NCBI RefSeq assembly: GCF_001662305.1
Contig: NZ_BDEP01000005.1
Coordinates: forward strand, 1-64,000
Source: Halomonas caseinilytica
GTDB taxonomy: Bacteria > Pseudomonadota > Gammaproteobacteria > Pseudomonadales > Halomonadaceae
Reading direction: 5' to 3'
DNA length: 64,000 nt
Made by a program: the position numbers and the translations under genes
The notes under the pieces: generated by a model
The model's database searches: none
The model's input: the letters and a program-made list of their open reading frames with translations, nothing else
What the model was told of the DNA's origin: nothing
Shown here: positions 17,583 through 26,487 of the stretch, in pieces
How the letters are laid out: every line of letters starts with the position of its first letter
Numbering within the stretch: the stretch's first letter is position 1

Positions 17583-19103
17583 TCAGTCCTCGCCGACCTC
17601 GACTTGGCTGTCGGAAGCGCGGTCCAGCAGGTACTGGGTGAGCAGGCTCACCGGCCGCCCCGTGGCGCCTTTCTGCTTGCCGGAGTGCCAGGCGGTACCG
17701 GCGATGTCCAGGTGTGCCCAGGGGTACTTGTCGGTGAAGCGCGACAGGAAGCAGCCTGCGGTGATGGTGCCCGCCGGGCGACCGCCGATGTTGGCCAGAT
17801 CGGCGAAGTTGGAGTCCAGCTGCTCCTGATACTCGTCCCACAGCGGCATGTGCCAGGCGCGATCCCAGGCGGTCTCGCCGGCGTCGAGCAGGTCCAGCGC
17901 CAGGTCGTCGTCGTTGGACATCAGGCCGGTGGCGTGGTGGCCAAGCGCGATGATGGCGGCACCGGTCAGGGTGGCGATGTCGACTACGCTGGCGGGCTCG
18001 AAACGCTCGGCGTAGGTCAGCGCATCGCAGAGCACCAGGCGGCCCTCGGCGTCGGTGTTGAGGACTTCCACCGACAGGCCCTTGAGCGTCTTGATGATGT
18101 CGCCGGGCTTGGTGGCACGGCCGTCGGGCATGTTCTCGGCGCTGGCGACGATGGCCACCAGATTGACCTTGGGACGAATGGCGAGCACGGAGGTGACGGC
18201 ACCGAACACGCTGGCGGCGCCGCACATGTCGAACTTCATCTCGTCCATGCCGTCGCCCGGCTTGAGCGAGATGCCACCGGAGTCGAAGGTGATGCCCTTG
18301 CCGACCAGCACGTGAGGCGCCTCGTCAGGATCGTCCGCGCCTTGATACTTCATCACGATCAGGCGCGACGGCTCGGCGCTGCCACGTCCCACGCTGAGCA
18401 GGCTGTGGGCGCCGAGTTCTTCGAGTGCCTGCTCATCGAGGATCTCGGTGGTCAGGGCGCCCTTGGAATCGGCGGCCATCTGCTCGGCTCGCTCGGCCAG
18501 GTAGCTCGGGGTGCAGACGTTGCCGGGCAGGTTGCCGAGAGTGCGAGTGGCGTTGATGCCCTGGCCGATACCGTCGCCGATGCGGCCACCTTCGCGAGCG
18601 GCGTCGGCATCGCCGCCTTCGCTGACCAGCAGGGTCACGCGCTCGAGCGACGGCACGGGGGCGGGCTCCGACTTGAAGTCGTTGAAGCGATAGACGGCAC
18701 GATGAGCGGCCTCGGCCACCATTCGGGCCTTCCAGTCGCAGGCGCGATCGGGGACCGGAACGTCGTTGAAGGCCACGGCCGCGTCATCGGCGGGCAGCGA
18801 TGCCAGGGCGGTGAAGGCGGCGTCGATGGCCTTGCGGAAGGCGCCTTCCTGACACGTCTCGCGGGCGCCGAGGCCCACCAGCATCAAGCGATCGGCGTTG
18901 AGGCCGGGAGCGAAGGGAATCAACTGGACGTTGCCCAGACGAGCGTCGAAATCGCCGCGCTCGATCAGCTGGCCGATCAGCCGCTCGCTGGCATTGTCGA
19001 GTTTGGTGGCGGCAGGCAGCAGATCGCCGTCCTTGAACACCGGTACCACGAGGCAGGCCGTCTCGACCTTGGCAGGATTGGCCGTCTGAACTGGGAATTC
19101 CAT
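17583..19103 (-). CDS. pepA: Leucyl (cytosol) aminopeptidase PepA
   Basis: A 506-residue M17 aminopeptidase. N-terminal macro-like domain, then the catalytic domain with GKGITFDSGGISLKPG (metal-binding Lys and Asp) and the signature NTDAEGRLVL near residue 348. In E. coli PepA is also the XerA accessory factor and a transcriptional regulator; whether that holds here is unknown. The start MEFPVQTANP at 19103 fits the family. It is divergent from lptF across 133 bp, the standard gammaproteobacterial arrangement. The C terminus VEVGED is acidic. Confidence 0.96.
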   Translation of the reverse strand: MEFPVQTANPAKVETACLVVPVFKDGDLLPAATKLDNASERLIGQLIERGDFDARLGNVQLIPFAPGLNADRLMLVGLGARETCQEGAFRKAIDAAFTALASLPADDAAVAFNDVPVPDRACDWKARMVAEAAHRAVYRFNDFKSEPAPVPSLERVTLLVSEGGDADAAREGGRIGDGIGQGINATRTLGNLPGNVCTPSYLAERAEQMAADSKGALTTEILDEQALEELGAHSLLSVGRGSAEPSRLIVMKYQGADDPDEAPHVLVGKGITFDSGGISLKPGDGMDEMKFDMCGAASVFGAVTSVLAIRPKVNLVAIVASAENMPDGRATKPGDIIKTLKGLSVEVLNTDAEGRLVLCDALTYAERFEPASVVDIATLTGAAIIALGHHATGLMSNDDDLALDLLDAGETAWDRAWHMPLWDEYQEQLDSNFADLANIGGRPAGTITAGCFLSRFTDKYPWAHLDIAGTAWHSGKQKGATGRPVSLLTQYLLDRASDSQVEVGED

Positions 19104-19236
19104 GGTGTCTCCACAAGACAAGCGGTGAGGGATTCTGGATAATGCCGGCACATTGCCGAGTCGTCCCAGTGTACCCAAGGCCGGGCGTCATTGCATGGAA
19201 GTTGGCCGGGCCGGCAACCCGGATCGGGAGACAGCA

Positions 19237-20319
19237 TTGATCATATTTCGTTACCTGACCCGCGAGATCCTGCAGACGATGGCCGCCGTCGCCGGCGTGC
19301 TGCTGCTGGTGATCATGGGCAGTCGCTTCATCCGTTACTTCTCCAATGCGGCGGAGGGCGAGATCCCGGTCGATATTCTCGGGACCCTGATGCTTTTCCA
19401 CTTGCCGGGGTTTCTCGAGCTGATCCTGCCGCTGGCCTTTTTTCTCGGCATTCTGCTCGCGTTGGGGCAGCTCTATCTCAACAGCGAGATCACCGTGCTG
19501 GTGGCCTGTGGTACCAGCCCCAATCGGCTGTTGTGGGTCAGCCTGCTGCCGGCGACCGTGGTGGCCATCCTGGTAGGGCTCTGCAGCCTCTGGTTGACCC
19601 CGGCCGGTGCCCTGCAGAACGAAATCCTCATCGAGGAGCAGCGCAGCCAGCTCGATTTCGGTGTCCTGACACCGGGGCGCTTTCAGGACTTCGGCGATGG
19701 CCGGGTGGCCTATGCCGAGGCGTTGAGCAAGCAGGAACGGCGCCTGGAAGAGGTCTTCATCAGCGAGCGCCAGCGGCGCGACGATGGAACGCCCCAGACG
19801 GTGGTGACGCGTGCAGCCGAGGGCTATCAGACCATCGATGAGGACACCGGCAGCCGGTTTCTGGTGCTGTCCGATGGCGAGCGCTACAGCGTCGAGCCCG
19901 GGCGGGCCGTGGCCGAGCGGCTTTCCTTCGGCACCTATGCGGTGCGCCTCTCCGGCGCTGCCGAACGCCAGGACCTGGACGATCCCGAATACGCCACCAC
20001 CGCCGAGCTGATCGCCGATGGGTCGCCACCGGCCATGGCACAGTTGCAGTGGCGACTCGGCCTGCCGCCGATGGTGTTCATCCTGACGCTGCTGGCCATG
20101 CCGTTGTCCCGGGTGAATCCCCGGCAGGGGCGTTTCGCCAAGCTGCTGCCGGCAATCTTTCTCTATGTGGCCTACCTCAGCCTGCTGCTGGCGGCGCTGG
20201 ATGCCATCGCCAGAGGGAGCTGGTCGGTCACGGTGGGCATGTGGCCGATTCATGCCGCCTTCCTGGCCATTGGCCTGATGATGACGCTGCATGCCCAGCG
20301 CAAGGGGATGAGCGGATGA
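19237..20319 (+). CDS. lptF: LPS export ABC transporter permease LptF
   Basis: A 360-residue LptF permease. The start is taken as TTG 19237 (IIFRYLTREILQT), because LptF normally begins with exactly this segment and GGGAGA lies about 8 bases upstream; an ATG at 19195 would add an unusual hydrophilic leader. Three N-terminal membrane helices, a periplasmic beta-jellyroll, then three C-terminal helices. With LptG and LptB it pulls LPS from the inner membrane towards the LptC-A bridge. Overlaps lptG by 4 bases (ATGA). Confidence 0.95.
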   Translation: MIIFRYLTREILQTMAAVAGVLLLVIMGSRFIRYFSNAAEGEIPVDILGTLMLFHLPGFLELILPLAFFLGILLALGQLYLNSEITVLVACGTSPNRLLWVSLLPATVVAILVGLCSLWLTPAGALQNEILIEEQRSQLDFGVLTPGRFQDFGDGRVAYAEALSKQERRLEEVFISERQRRDDGTPQTVVTRAAEGYQTIDEDTGSRFLVLSDGERYSVEPGRAVAERLSFGTYAVRLSGAAERQDLDDPEYATTAELIADGSPPAMAQLQWRLGLPPMVFILTLLAMPLSRVNPRQGRFAKLLPAIFLYVAYLSLLLAALDAIARGSWSVTVGMWPIHAAFLAIGLMMTLHAQRKGMSG

Positions 20320-21380
20320 TCGCCGACCGTCTGGACCGTTATATCGCTCGTAATGTCCTGGGCGCCATCCTGGTGGTACAGGTCGTATTGCTGGGCCTGG
20401 ATCTGGTCATTACCTACATCAATGACCTCGGTGACGTGGAGGGGGACTATGGGGCCCTTCAGGTACTCCTCTATCTGGTGATGCGCCTGCCCTGGCGCTT
20501 CTATCAGTATGCTCCGGTGGGCGTGCTGATCGGCGCTTTGATCGGCCTGGGGGGCATGGCCTCGAGCAACGAGCTGACGGTGATGCGCGCGGCGGGCCGG
20601 TCGTTGGGGCGCATTCTCTGGGGCGTCATGAAGCCGGTCATCCTGGTGATCGTCGTGGTGCTGTTCATCGCCGAGTTCGTCAGCCCTCGGACCGAACAGT
20701 TCGCCAGTGCCTGGCGGCTCGAGCGGTTGCAGGGGGAAGGGGCCGTGCTCACCGAGCGGGGTGGCTGGCAACGGGAGGGCGACAGCTTCTACCGTTTCGG
20801 CGCCATCCGCGCCGACAATGTCGTGCTCGACCTGACCCGCTACCGCTTCGAGGGGCGCGAACTGCGTGAAGCGATGAATGCGCGCCGAGCGGTCTGGCGC
20901 GATGGCGGCTGGGTACTGGAGGACGTGAACACCACTCGCTTCGTGGAGGGGCGTACCGAGGCTACCCACCAGGCCACGAAGCCCTGGCAGACCGAGCTGA
21001 CGCCCGCCGAACTGGATCGTCTGTTGCGCGACGTGGAGACACAGGCGCCCAGCGAACTCTGGGCCCACGCGCGCTATCTGCAGTCCCAGGGCCAGGAGGC
21101 CACCCAGCCGCTGCTCTATTTCTGGCAGAAGATGATGATGCCCTTGACCATGGCCTCGCTGATGCTGGTAGCCGCCTCCTTCGTGTTCGGACCCTTGCGC
21201 AGCGTGGCGGCCGGTACCCGGGTGTTCTATGGCGTGGTCACCGGGCTGGTCTTCAAGTATCTGCAGGACTTGCTGGGGCCGGCCTCCACGGTATTCGGCT
21301 TCTCGCCGGCCTGGGCGGTGCTGGCGCCGACCCTGATATGCGCTGCCCTGGGGCTCTATCTGCTCCGTCGCAGCGGCTGA
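20316..21380 (+). CDS. lptG: LPS export ABC transporter permease LptG
   Basis: A 354-residue LptG permease, same architecture as LptF: MIADRLDRYIARNVL start, helices 1-3, periplasmic domain (about 125-265), helices 4-6, and the conserved FVFGPLRS coupling segment. It forms the membrane half of the Lpt ATP-driven LPS extractor with LptF. Translationally coupled to lptF. Followed 12 bases later by the RDD-family gene, which may be in the same operon. Confidence 0.96.
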   Translation: MIADRLDRYIARNVLGAILVVQVVLLGLDLVITYINDLGDVEGDYGALQVLLYLVMRLPWRFYQYAPVGVLIGALIGLGGMASSNELTVMRAAGRSLGRILWGVMKPVILVIVVVLFIAEFVSPRTEQFASAWRLERLQGEGAVLTERGGWQREGDSFYRFGAIRADNVVLDLTRYRFEGRELREAMNARRAVWRDGGWVLEDVNTTRFVEGRTEATHQATKPWQTELTPAELDRLLRDVETQAPSELWAHARYLQSQGQEATQPLLYFWQKMMMPLTMASLMLVAASFVFGPLRSVAAGTRVFYGVVTGLVFKYLQDLLGPASTVFGFSPAWAVLAPTLICAALGLYLLRRSG

Positions 21381-21392
21381 CCCGGAGGCCGC

Positions 21393-21878
21393 ATGGTGCA
21401 TCGTTTCGATCGTCTCGACGAGGCACGGGCGGCAGGGCTGGGACGCCGCCTTGGTGCCATGTTGTATGACGGCCTGCTGGTGCTGGCCATCTGGATTGCC
21501 CTGGCCGCCGCACACGTGCTGGTCAGCCGCCTGTTGCTGGGCCTGCCGCCGGCGCGGCTGGGCGATGGCGTGGCCCAGGTGGCGTCGTTACGTGCCTTGC
21601 TGGTGTTCGGCGGCTTCGTGTTCTTTGCCTTTTTCTGGATGCGCGGCGGCATGACTCTGGGCATGCAGGCCTGGCGGCTGCGTGTGCAGACGACGGATGG
21701 GCGGTCGATCAGTCTGCGCCAGAGCCTGGTGCGGTATCTGGTAGGGGCGCTTTCCTGGGCCGCTTTCGGCCTGGGGCATCTCTGGGTGCTGTTCGATGCC
21801 GAGCGCCGTAGCTGGGCCGATATCGCGTCCGGCACACGGGTGATGGTGTTGCCCAAGCGGGGGCGAAAAGGTACCTGA
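21393..21878 (+). CDS. RDD family membrane protein
   Basis: A 161-residue inner-membrane protein of the RDD family: GRRLGAMLYDGLLVLAIW carries the Arg and Asp of the family name, MRGGMTLGMQAWRLRV is the conserved loop, and FDAERRSWADIASGTRVM is the usual C-terminal RSWADIASGT-type signature. About three helices. RDD proteins have been linked to ion transport in other bacteria; the role here is unknown. Located right after lptG. Confidence 0.85.
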   Translation: MVHRFDRLDEARAAGLGRRLGAMLYDGLLVLAIWIALAAAHVLVSRLLLGLPPARLGDGVAQVASLRALLVFGGFVFFAFFWMRGGMTLGMQAWRLRVQTTDGRSISLRQSLVRYLVGALSWAAFGLGHLWVLFDAERRSWADIASGTRVMVLPKRGRKGT

Positions 21879-21934
21879 GACGAAAGACGCAGTCTCCAGG
21901 GAGCAAAAAGTGACAGTCTATGGTTGCGATAGAC

Positions 21935-21957
21935 TATGCGAATCATTTACATTTGCC
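21935..21957. promoter_or_regulatory. Fur-box-like operator upstream of bfd
   Basis: TATGCGAATCATTTACATTTGCC, 25 bases before the bfd ATG, resembles the AATGATAATnATTATC-type Fur consensus in its gammaproteobacterial GCGAATCATTTnCATTTGC form. Iron-repressed bfd, releasing iron from bacterioferritin when iron is scarce, is the known pattern elsewhere. Confidence 0.6.
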
Positions 21958-21981
21958 TCGAGGTCAGCACGAGGTGATGTC

Positions 21982-22188
21982 ATGTACGTGTGTCTATGCA
22001 AGGGTGTCAGTGACAAGGCCATCCGCCAGAGCGTGGAGGAAGGTGCGCGCAGTTGGCGCGAGGTGCAGCTCGAGACGGGTTGTGGCACTCAGTGCGGCAA
22101 GTGTGCCTGCATGGCCAAGGGCATTACCCGCGAGGCCATCCGCGAGACATTGGTGGCTTGTTCCGAAGAACTCGCCTATGCGGTGTGA
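21982..22188 (+). CDS. bfd: Bacterioferritin-associated ferredoxin
   Basis: A 68-residue [2Fe-2S] protein, MYVCLCKGVSD, with cluster ligands Cys4, Cys6, Cys38 and Cys41 (CLC...CGKC) at the same positions as E. coli and Pseudomonas Bfd; Cys34 is an extra cysteine. Bfd reduces the heme of bacterioferritin so stored Fe(III) is released. It lies 148 bp upstream of bfr on the same strand and behind a Fur-like site. Confidence 0.95.
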   Translation: MYVCLCKGVSDKAIRQSVEEGARSWREVQLETGCGTQCGKCACMAKGITREAIRETLVACSEELAYAV

Positions 22189-22335
22189 TGGCAATCGATA
22201 TTATTTGTGTTGCCATTAACAACTAGTTGATTTTATTGATTTTTTTGTGACGTGATCTAGACTGTCAAGTATGCTTGGCAGGGCGGAGAGCCCGTGCCGA
22301 TGCAACAGGACTCTGACAGCAATCGAGGTGACGTC

Positions 22336-22812
22336 ATGAAAGGCGACAGCAAGGTCATCCAGTACCTCAACACGGTACTCGGCAACGAACTGGTAGCCAT
22401 CAATCAGTACTACCTGCATGCCAAGATGTATCAGGACTGGGGGCTAGGCGCTCTCGGCAAGTGGGAGTACAAGGAATCCATCGAGGAAATGCAGCACGCC
22501 GATACCCTGATCGAGCGTATCCTTTTCCTGGAGGGCATCCCCAACCTACAGGATTACGGCAAGCTGCTGATCGGCGAGAACACCAAGGAGATGCTCGAGT
22601 GTGACCTCAAGCTCGAGCAGAAGGCGCGCGCCGACCTGATCGACGCCATCTCGCACTGCGAGCAGGTCAAGGATTACGTCACCCGTGACCTGTTCAAGCG
22701 CATCCTCGATGACGAGGAAGAGCACATCGATCACCTGGAAACCGAGCTTGGCCTGATCGACAAGGTGGGCATCCAGAATTATCTGCAGAAGCAGATGCAA
22801 GAAGCCGAATAA
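22336..22812 (+). CDS. bfr: Bacterioferritin (heme ferritin)
   Basis: A 158-residue bacterioferritin with intact ferroxidase ligands Glu18, Glu51, His54, Glu94, Glu127 and His130 and the heme-ligating Met52. It forms the 24-subunit heme-bridged iron store and takes part with Bfd in iron release. ATG 22336 gives the canonical start [12 protein letters not shown]. It has its own leader of 147 bases after bfd. No frameshift or missing residue is seen. Confidence 0.97.
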   Translation: MKGDSKVIQYLNTVLGNELVAINQYYLHAKMYQDWGLGALGKWEYKESIEEMQHADTLIERILFLEGIPNLQDYGKLLIGENTKEMLECDLKLEQKARADLIDAISHCEQVKDYVTRDLFKRILDDEEEHIDHLETELGLIDKVGIQNYLQKQMQEAE

Positions 22813-22834
22813 AGAAGCAGGAAGGGCGCGGCTG

Positions 22835-22862
22835 GCGCCGCTGGAAGAAGGAAGAGCGGCGC
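22835..22862. repeat. Purine-loop palindromic element
   Basis: Perfect 8-bp stem GCGCCGCT / AGCGGCGC enclosing the loop GGAAGAAGGAAG, just downstream of bfr. It shares the GAAGAAGGAAGA core and GC arms with the element at 15442-15517. A REP-like extragenic hairpin; may also act as mRNA 3'-end protection. Confidence 0.6.
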
Positions 22863-22940
22863 GAGCGCTCAGGAAAGCCAACCCTCGGCACTCTGGCCGG
22901 GGAGGTCGGTTCCCTCTTCCCTCGATTTTTTTCTCCCTAT

Positions 22941-23165
22941 CTAGAATGCCTTCTCCAGGGCGAAGCGTGGCAGAGGCTCGCCCTGCATCTCGACGTTCTC
23001 CATGAACATCGACAAAGGCCGGACCCAGAGGCCGTAGTCGCCGTACAAGGCGCGATAGGCCACCAGGGGTTCCTCGGTCTCGCTATGATGGGCCACGCCG
23101 ATGACCTCGTAGAGCGGCCCCTTGTAGTGGCGATAGATGCCGGGGACGGGATGCTGCGCTTCCAT
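22941..23165 (-). CDS. DUF1653 family protein
   Basis: A 74-residue protein: PGIYRHYKGPLYEVIGVAHHSETEEPLVAYRALYGDYGLWVRP-type fold (quoted here only in outline), with the conserved G-x-Y-x-H-[YF]-K-G, VAYRALYG and MFMENVE motifs that define DUF1653. Function is unknown. It follows tcdA by 15 bases on the same strand and is probably the last gene of the truC-tcdA unit. Confidence 0.85.
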   Translation of the reverse strand: MEAQHPVPGIYRHYKGPLYEVIGVAHHSETEEPLVAYRALYGDYGLWVRPLSMFMENVEMQGEPLPRFALEKAF

Positions 23166-23180
23166 CGTGGTTCTCCGTGG

Positions 23181-24008
23181 TCAATGAGCGGAAGCGGCGT
23201 CGCGGGCCAGCCGCGCCAGAACGCGACTGGTGGCCACGAAGCCGAAGCTGCCGGTAACGAAGGTGGCGGCACCGAAGCCCGAGGCGCAATCGAGGCGTGT
23301 CGACTCGCCGGCACCGGGCTTGGTGTGGCACACCTCGCCTTCGGCGTCGGGGTAGACCAGTTGCTCATCGGAATAGACGCACTCCACCGAGAAGCGACGC
23401 CGCGGATTGCGCGAGAAGCCATGGTCACGGCGCAGCCGAGCGCGGACCTTGGCCAGCAGCGGGTCGTGCTCGGTACGCGTGAGATCCGCCGTGCGAATGC
23501 GCGTGGGATCGGTCTGGCCTCCGGCGGCGCCAGTGACGGTGATCGGCAGCTTGCGCCGCTTGCACCAGGCGATCAGCGCCGCCTTGGCGACCACGCTGTC
23601 GATGGCATCGATCACATGATCGGCGTCCTCGGGCAGGCGTTCGGCCAGGTTGCCGGGCGTGATGAAGGCGGTGTCGGCGATGACCTCGATGCCGGGCTGG
23701 ATCGCGCGGCAGCGTTCGGCGAGTACCTCCACCTTGGGGCGCCCGATGGTGCCGTCCAGCGCATGCAGCTGGCGATTGACGTTGGAAACGCAGACATCGT
23801 CCAGGTCGATCAGGGTCAGTCGGCCGATGCCGGAGCGCGCCAGAGCCTCCACGGCCCAGCTACCCACGCCGCCGACGCCGGCGACCACCACATGGGCCTG
23901 CCGGAAGCGTGCCGCGGCCCGCGTGCCATAGAGGCGTTGGATGCCGCCGAAGCGCAATTCGTGGTCATCGCTGTGCAAGGCCGTGGAAGGCTGGGGGAGG
24001 TCGTTCAT
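23181..24008 (-). CDS. tcdA: tRNA threonylcarbamoyladenosine dehydratase
   Basis: A 275-residue E1-like (ThiF/MoeB fold) enzyme. ATP-binding loop GVGGVGSWAVEALARSGIG, DLDDVCVSNVNRQ and the Rossmann-type core match TcdA (CsdL/YgdL). It cyclises t6A37 in ANN-decoding tRNAs to ct6A, normally fed by the CsdA-CsdE desulfurase. Its ATG overlaps the truC stop by 4 bases, so both tRNA-modification genes are coupled. Confidence 0.95.
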   Translation of the reverse strand: MNDLPQPSTALHSDDHELRFGGIQRLYGTRAAARFRQAHVVVAGVGGVGSWAVEALARSGIGRLTLIDLDDVCVSNVNRQLHALDGTIGRPKVEVLAERCRAIQPGIEVIADTAFITPGNLAERLPEDADHVIDAIDSVVAKAALIAWCKRRKLPITVTGAAGGQTDPTRIRTADLTRTEHDPLLAKVRARLRRDHGFSRNPRRRFSVECVYSDEQLVYPDAEGEVCHTKPGAGESTRLDCASGFGAATFVTGSFGFVATSRVLARLARDAASAH

Positions 24009-24775
24009 GGTGTCGTCATCGCGGAGGGTGAAGGTGCAGTGGATCGGTGATTGGCGGGCAGGTGGCCCGACCAGCCGAAGCGCTGGAAAAGCGCGGTCAT
24101 TGGCGCATCGAGCGCGCAGCCGAGTTCGAGGCGGCGGCCATCGGCCGGGTGGTCGAACGCCAGTCCCACCGCGGCGAGCAGCAGGCGAGGGCAGGCCAGT
24201 TGCTCGGCGAAGAAGCGGTTGTGCACGCCCTTGCCGTGCTTGGCGTCGCCGATGATCGGGTAGCCGCGGCGTGACAGGTGGCGACGAATCTGGTGGCGGC
24301 GACCGGTGAGTGGGCGCGCCTCCATCAGCGAATAGCGGGCGCTCGGATAACGGTCGACCCGAATCGGCAGCTCCACGCTGTCCAGGCGTCGTACCTCGGT
24401 GTGGGCTTTGCGTGCCGGCATCTCAGCCTTGGGCCGTCGTCCGTCCTCGTCCCGCAAGGCATAGTCCAGCCGTTCAGCCTCGGGCCCTTGGCCGCGCACG
24501 ACGGCCAGATAGCGCTTGTCGACCCGATGCGCGGCGAAGGCCTCCGCCAGTTGGGTGGCGATGTCCGGGGCGAGCGCGAACACCATCAGCCCCGAGGTGG
24601 GGCGATCGAGACGGTGGACCGGATAGACGCGTTGACCGATCTGGTCGCGCAGTGTCTGCAGCAGGAAGCGCCGCTCGCCCCTGGCCAGGGCGCTGCGATG
24701 CACGAGCATGCCCGCCGGCTTGTGCACGGCGATCAGATGGTCATCGTGGTGAAGGATGGGCAGTGCGTCGGTCAT
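24005..24775 (-). CDS. truC: tRNA pseudouridine(65) synthase TruC
   Basis: A 256-residue RluA-family pseudouridine synthase. The catalytic Asp is in HRLDRPTSG (about residue 55), preceded by VHKPAGMLVHRS and followed by GRRHQIRRHLSRRGYPIIGD. Length and absence of an S4 domain fit TruC, which modifies U65 of several tRNAs; RluA-type alternatives are less likely. Start MTDALPILHHDD at 24775 chosen for fit to the family. First gene of the truC-tcdA-DUF1653 unit. Confidence 0.88.
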   Translation of the reverse strand: MTDALPILHHDDHLIAVHKPAGMLVHRSALARGERRFLLQTLRDQIGQRVYPVHRLDRPTSGLMVFALAPDIATQLAEAFAAHRVDKRYLAVVRGQGPEAERLDYALRDEDGRRPKAEMPARKAHTEVRRLDSVELPIRVDRYPSARYSLMEARPLTGRRHQIRRHLSRRGYPIIGDAKHGKGVHNRFFAEQLACPRLLLAAVGLAFDHPADGRRLELGCALDAPMTALFQRFGWSGHLPANHRSTAPSPSAMTTP

Positions 24776-24934
24776 GGTGGCTTCGAGGGGTGACAGCGAG
24801 GTCGCCATTGTCGCTGCCGCTTGCGTGGATGTCATCCATGATGGCCATCACAGAAGGCAATTCGCGTCTGGTGGTCGAGGTTGGCAGAATGCTCGAGCAT
24901 GGCGTCGATACCTGGGGCATATGAGGGAATCTGC

Positions 24935-25675
24935 ATGACGAATCATCACTCTAACCCGCATCTGGTTGTGCTGAGCGGCGCCGGCATCAGCGCCGAGAGT
25001 GGCATCCAGACCTTTCGCGCCGCCGATGGGCTCTGGGCCGATCATCCCATCGAGGAGGTTGCCACCCCGGAAGCCTGGGCGCGAGACCCCGAGCGTGTCC
25101 TGCGCTTCTATGATGCGCGTCGCGACCAGGTACGCCGTGCGCGTCCCAATGCTGCCCACAAGGCACTGGCGCGGCTCGAGGCCGATGGCTTTCGGGTCAG
25201 CATCGTCACCCAGAACATCGATGACCTGCACGAACGGGCCGGTTCCCGACGGGTCGTGCATTTGCATGGTGAGATTCTCAAGGCGCGTTCCTCGGTGGAT
25301 GCGCGCATGCGCTATCCGTTACCGCGCGGGGGAATCGCCTTGGGTGATGTCTGTGACAAGGGCAGCCAGTTGCGTCCTGACGTGGTGTGGTTTGGCGAGG
25401 CGGTGCCTCGTTTCGAGGAGGCTATCGAGATCGTGGCCGAGGCCGATCTGCTGCTGGTCGTGGGGACATCGCTGGCGGTGATGCCGGCCGCCTCGCTGAT
25501 CGACGAAGCCCCCATGGCGGCACCTCGGGTGCTGGTCGATCCCGAGGCTCGCGACCTGACGACCGCCGGCGTGCACGGGCTTGCCCTGCCCGCCGGGGAA
25601 GGAGTGCCCTTGCTGGCGCGCCATTGGCGCCGTGAAGGCCGCCTGTGGCTCCCCGAGGCCGTGTTCGGCGAATAG
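24935..25675 (+). CDS. cobB: Sirtuin-type NAD-dependent protein deacylase, zinc site missing
   Basis: A 246-residue sirtuin. Motifs: GAGISAESGIQTFR (15-28), TQNIDDLHERAG (92-103) and the catalytic His111 in HLHGE. Tyr59 and Arg62 (FYDARR) match the acyl-pocket pair of class III sirtuins, so desuccinylase as well as deacetylase activity is plausible. Where other sirtuins have two CxxC pairs binding zinc, residues 114-150 hold only one Cys (Cys140 in GDVCDKGSQLRP). A ribosome site AGGGAA precedes ATG 24935. Confidence 0.88.
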   Translation: MTNHHSNPHLVVLSGAGISAESGIQTFRAADGLWADHPIEEVATPEAWARDPERVLRFYDARRDQVRRARPNAAHKALARLEADGFRVSIVTQNIDDLHERAGSRRVVHLHGEILKARSSVDARMRYPLPRGGIALGDVCDKGSQLRPDVVWFGEAVPRFEEAIEIVAEADLLLVVGTSLAVMPAASLIDEAPMAAPRVLVDPEARDLTTAGVHGLALPAGEGVPLLARHWRREGRLWLPEAVFGE

Positions 25676-25691
25676 GGCCGGTCGGCAGGCA

Positions 25692-25700
25692 TGCTAGAAT
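25692..25700 (+). promoter_or_regulatory. Extended -10 promoter for tapT
   Basis: TGCTAGAAT (TGn plus TAGAAT) 38 bases before ATG 25738. Its position implies that transcription starts downstream of the alternative ATG at 25699, which supports the 25738 start. Confidence 0.55.
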
Positions 25701-25737
25701 GCGGCTCTTCCCAATCACCGACACGCCACCGAGACGC

Positions 25738-26487
25738 ATGCAGGACGAATCACCGACCTCGCCTTACCCTGATACACCTTTCGATGTCGCTTCACCGCCA
25801 CGGCGCGAGTTCAAAGCGCGCGGCAGTTTCGTGGTACGTTGCGAGTCGTGCAACCTACCGCGTCTCAACTGCCTGTGCCCCTACCGGGTGCAGGCCGAGA
25901 GCCGCTCTAGGGTGTGGTTGCTGACGCATCCCATCGAGCGCTACAAGCCCACCAATACCGGTCGTCTGATTCGTGACGTCCTGCCGGATACCGAGGTTTT
26001 CACCTGGTATCGCACGGCGCCGGACGAGCGCCTGCTCGATCTGCTGGCGGATTCGCGCTATGCCCCCTTCGTGGTCTTCCCCGACGATCAGGAAGGGTAC
26101 GCCGATCGAGTGGTCGGCATGGACAGCGTGATCGAGCACCGGGATGCCGGCCGTATTCCGGTCTTCATTCTTCTCGATGGCACCTGGCGGCAGGCGCGTC
26201 GCATCTTCCGGCGCAGCGCCTACCTGGCGGATCTGCCGGTGCTGCCGTTGGTTACCGACCGGCAGACTCGCTACCGACTGCGCAAGGCGGCGTCCAGCGA
26301 TCACCTGTGCACCGCCGAGGTGGCGGCGGAGTTGCTGCATCAGGCTGGCGATGACCGGGCGGCCGAGGTGCTCGACGACTATTTCGAGGTCTTCAACGAC
26401 AACTACGCCGCCAGCCGCCGCCACGCCAAGCCGGAGGAGCCGACACCGGCGATGCGTCGCCTGCTGGCGGCCCGACAGGGCGGCTAG
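25738..26487 (+). CDS. tapT: DTW-domain tRNA-uridine aminocarboxypropyltransferase
   Basis: A 249-residue TapT/YfiP-type protein. It has the CESCNLPRLNCLC zinc-knuckle-like motif near residue 38, the HPIERYKPTNTGRLI segment, the DTW motif in its DGTW form (LLDGTWRQARR) and a C-terminal NDNYAASRRH. Family enzymes add the 3-amino-3-carboxypropyl group of acp3U47 to tRNAs using SAM. The ATG at 25738 is chosen over 25699 because a promoter -10 overlaps the latter. Converges on the TraB gene with a 4-base stop overlap. Confidence 0.88.
   Translation: MQDESPTSPYPDTPFDVASPPRREFKARGSFVVRCESCNLPRLNCLCPYRVQAESRSRVWLLTHPIERYKPTNTGRLIRDVLPDTEVFTWYRTAPDERLLDLLADSRYAPFVVFPDDQEGYADRVVGMDSVIEHRDAGRIPVFILLDGTWRQARRIFRRSAYLADLPVLPLVTDRQTRYRLRKAASSDHLCTAEVAAELLHQAGDDRAAEVLDDYFEVFNDNYAASRRHAKPEEPTPAMRRLLAARQGG

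Noticed and set aside
17538..19142. 534-codon frame antisense to pepA
   Set aside because: Complements the pepA codon pattern (stop codons rare on the opposite strand); no motifs.
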